A stretch of DNA of 60,000 nt, from positions 44,437,053 through 44,497,052 of the forward strand of contig CM060732.1 in NCBI GenBank assembly GCA_030704615.1, written 5' to 3'. The notes under the pieces were generated by a model that searched no databases, had not been told where the DNA came from, and saw only the letters and a program-made list of their open reading frames with translations. The position numbers were made by a program, and so were the translations under genes. Positions 59,107 through 60,000 of the stretch are shown here, one piece after another (within the stretch, counting starts at the first letter, position 1; each line of letters begins with the position of its first letter). Source of the stretch: Takakia lepidozioides. Lineage: Eukaryota > Streptophyta > Takakiopsida > Takakiales > Takakiaceae.

Positions 59107-59546
59107 GTAATCACCTTCGCCAGATTATGCTCTACTCTGTGGGCAACCACAGTGAAAATTGGAGGATGTGAGATCCATTTGTTCCATGTCATAGATCTCC
59201 AGAAGCGTAGTTTCCGAATTGAGTAGCACTCATCAAACAGAGACAATCCGAGTACCATTTCGACTTAAAAACGGAGTCGAATTAATTCATGGTAGGGCTG
59301 CAGCTTGAACGGATTCTGTGCCTTATGATGATCTTAGGTGCTAAGAATTTCCGCTTCATCTGCTGACTGTTCTGGGGTATTGTTGGGGAGATATTGGTTT
59401 GTGGTCCCACAAAGGAAATCCAATAGCCAAAGATTTTCTCATGGCCGACGAAGAGAAAGTGGCAGCGATCATTTGATCTGAACATTCCTTCTGTGCAGAG
59501 TGGCATTGCATGCCGGTCATGTGAGGAGAGACCCTGACATGATTGA
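59107..59546. other. non-coding spacer before the PPR fragment
   Basis: No recognisable coding or RNA gene. PPR similarity starts abruptly near 59590, so a duplication breakpoint lies close to the right end. Confidence 0.4.
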
Positions 59547-59589
59547 TTGAAGGCAGGTTTCATGTGCTTGAAGTCCTGGCAGCAAATGG

Positions 59590-60000
59590 AACGAAAAGGG
59601 GTGATACCAAACTCTGTCACATTCATTTGTGTTCTCAATGCATGTGCCAGCCTTGCAGCCCTGGGAAGAGGCAAAGAGGTACATGCTGACATCAAGAAAG
59701 CTGGAATTGTGCCACACGTTATTCTAGATACTTCCCTTGTTGCCATGTATGCTAAATGTGGGGGCCTAAAGGATGCCCGTAGAGTGTTCGACACTATGAG
59801 TCAACGCAATGTGGTCTCCTGGAGTGCCATGATTGCGGGATATGCTCATGGTTGTGGCTTTTGAGACATATGACCTAATTATACGGGAAGGGGTAACTCC
59901 CAACAAAGTCACCTTCACTAGCGTTCTCAATGCGTGTGCCAATCTTGCTGCCCTGGAAAAGGGCAAAAATGTACATGCTGACATCCTGAAAGCTGGAATT
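59590..60000 (+). pseudogene. PPR gene fragment, 5'-truncated and frameshifted, runs off the window
   Basis: The frame reads [49 protein letters not shown] and [13 protein letters not shown], then stops at 59862-59864. The next frame continues at once with FETYDLIIREGVTPNKVTF and KGKNVHADILKAG to the window end. The break falls where the sister genes read [11 protein letters not shown], so bases coding part of that word are missing. No start or leader is present. It resembles the modules of the genes at 12.2-17.4 kb, 42 kb away. Confidence 0.8.

Overview
The window looks like nuclear DNA of a land plant, probably a seed-free one (bryophyte, lycophyte or fern). Evidence: spliceosomal introns with GT/AG borders; long intronless PPR genes with C-terminal DYW deaminase domains in a local cluster; a plant DWF1-type sterol reductase with a membrane anchor; a MutS2 with a Smr domain and an apparent plastid transit peptide; an argininosuccinate synthase with an N-terminal plastid-type leader; and a plant VTI1 SNARE. 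The clade is inference. I could not run any search, so all family calls come from motifs read by eye.

Layout. 1-3.2 kb is non-coding with a small inverted-repeat element. 3.3-9.5 kb (-) is a nine-exon UBA3/ECR1 gene (NEDD8-activating E1 catalytic subunit). 11.3 kb holds an orphan, frameshifted glycolate-oxidase-like exon. 12.2-17.4 kb has two intact PPR-DYW genes head to head, with a decayed PPR copy at 19.8-20.9 kb and another broken copy running off the right edge at 59.5-60 kb. 17.8-22.6 kb may carry an unrecognised split gene with the PPR relic in one of its introns. 23.2-28 kb is repeat-rich: hAT-like MITEs and a nitrate/peptide transporter (NPF) pseudogene invaded by a minisatellite. 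28.3-29.3 kb is a possible two-exon gene for an acidic, low-complexity protein. 30.8-34.1 kb (-) is an intact four-exon NPF transporter gene. 35.9-37.4 kb is a diverged tandem duplication. 37.7-42.1 kb (-) is DWF1 (delta-24 sterol reductase, five exons). 43.5-47.1 kb (+) is argininosuccinate synthase (eight exons), divergent from DWF1. 49.0-50.6 kb (+) is VTI1 (five exons), convergent with MutS2 at 51.6-56.2 kb (-, five exons). Upstream on the same strand is IES6/INO80C (56.5-57.4 kb, three exons). Then come a 608-bp inverted-repeat element and an orphan pseudouridine-synthase exon.

For UBA3, NPF, DWF1, ASS, VTI1, MutS2 and IES6 I placed every splice junction so that reading phase is kept from start to stop and the protein length is near the family norm. 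These seven models are the firmest part of the annotation. The genes share no pathway: this is ordinary plant euchromatin mixing housekeeping genes with small transposons. The PPR-DYW proteins would act in plastids or mitochondria on C-to-U RNA editing; UBA3 activates NEDD8 for cullin control; DWF1 feeds sterol and brassinosteroid synthesis; ASS makes arginine; VTI1 acts in Golgi/vacuole trafficking; IES6 belongs to a chromatin remodeller.

I found no convincing new multi-gene system. The most unusual structures are the homogenised PPR cluster, exon-derived repeats inside an NPF intron, a minisatellite inside an NPF pseudogene, a MITE with a perfect 8-bp target duplication, and two strong hairpins.
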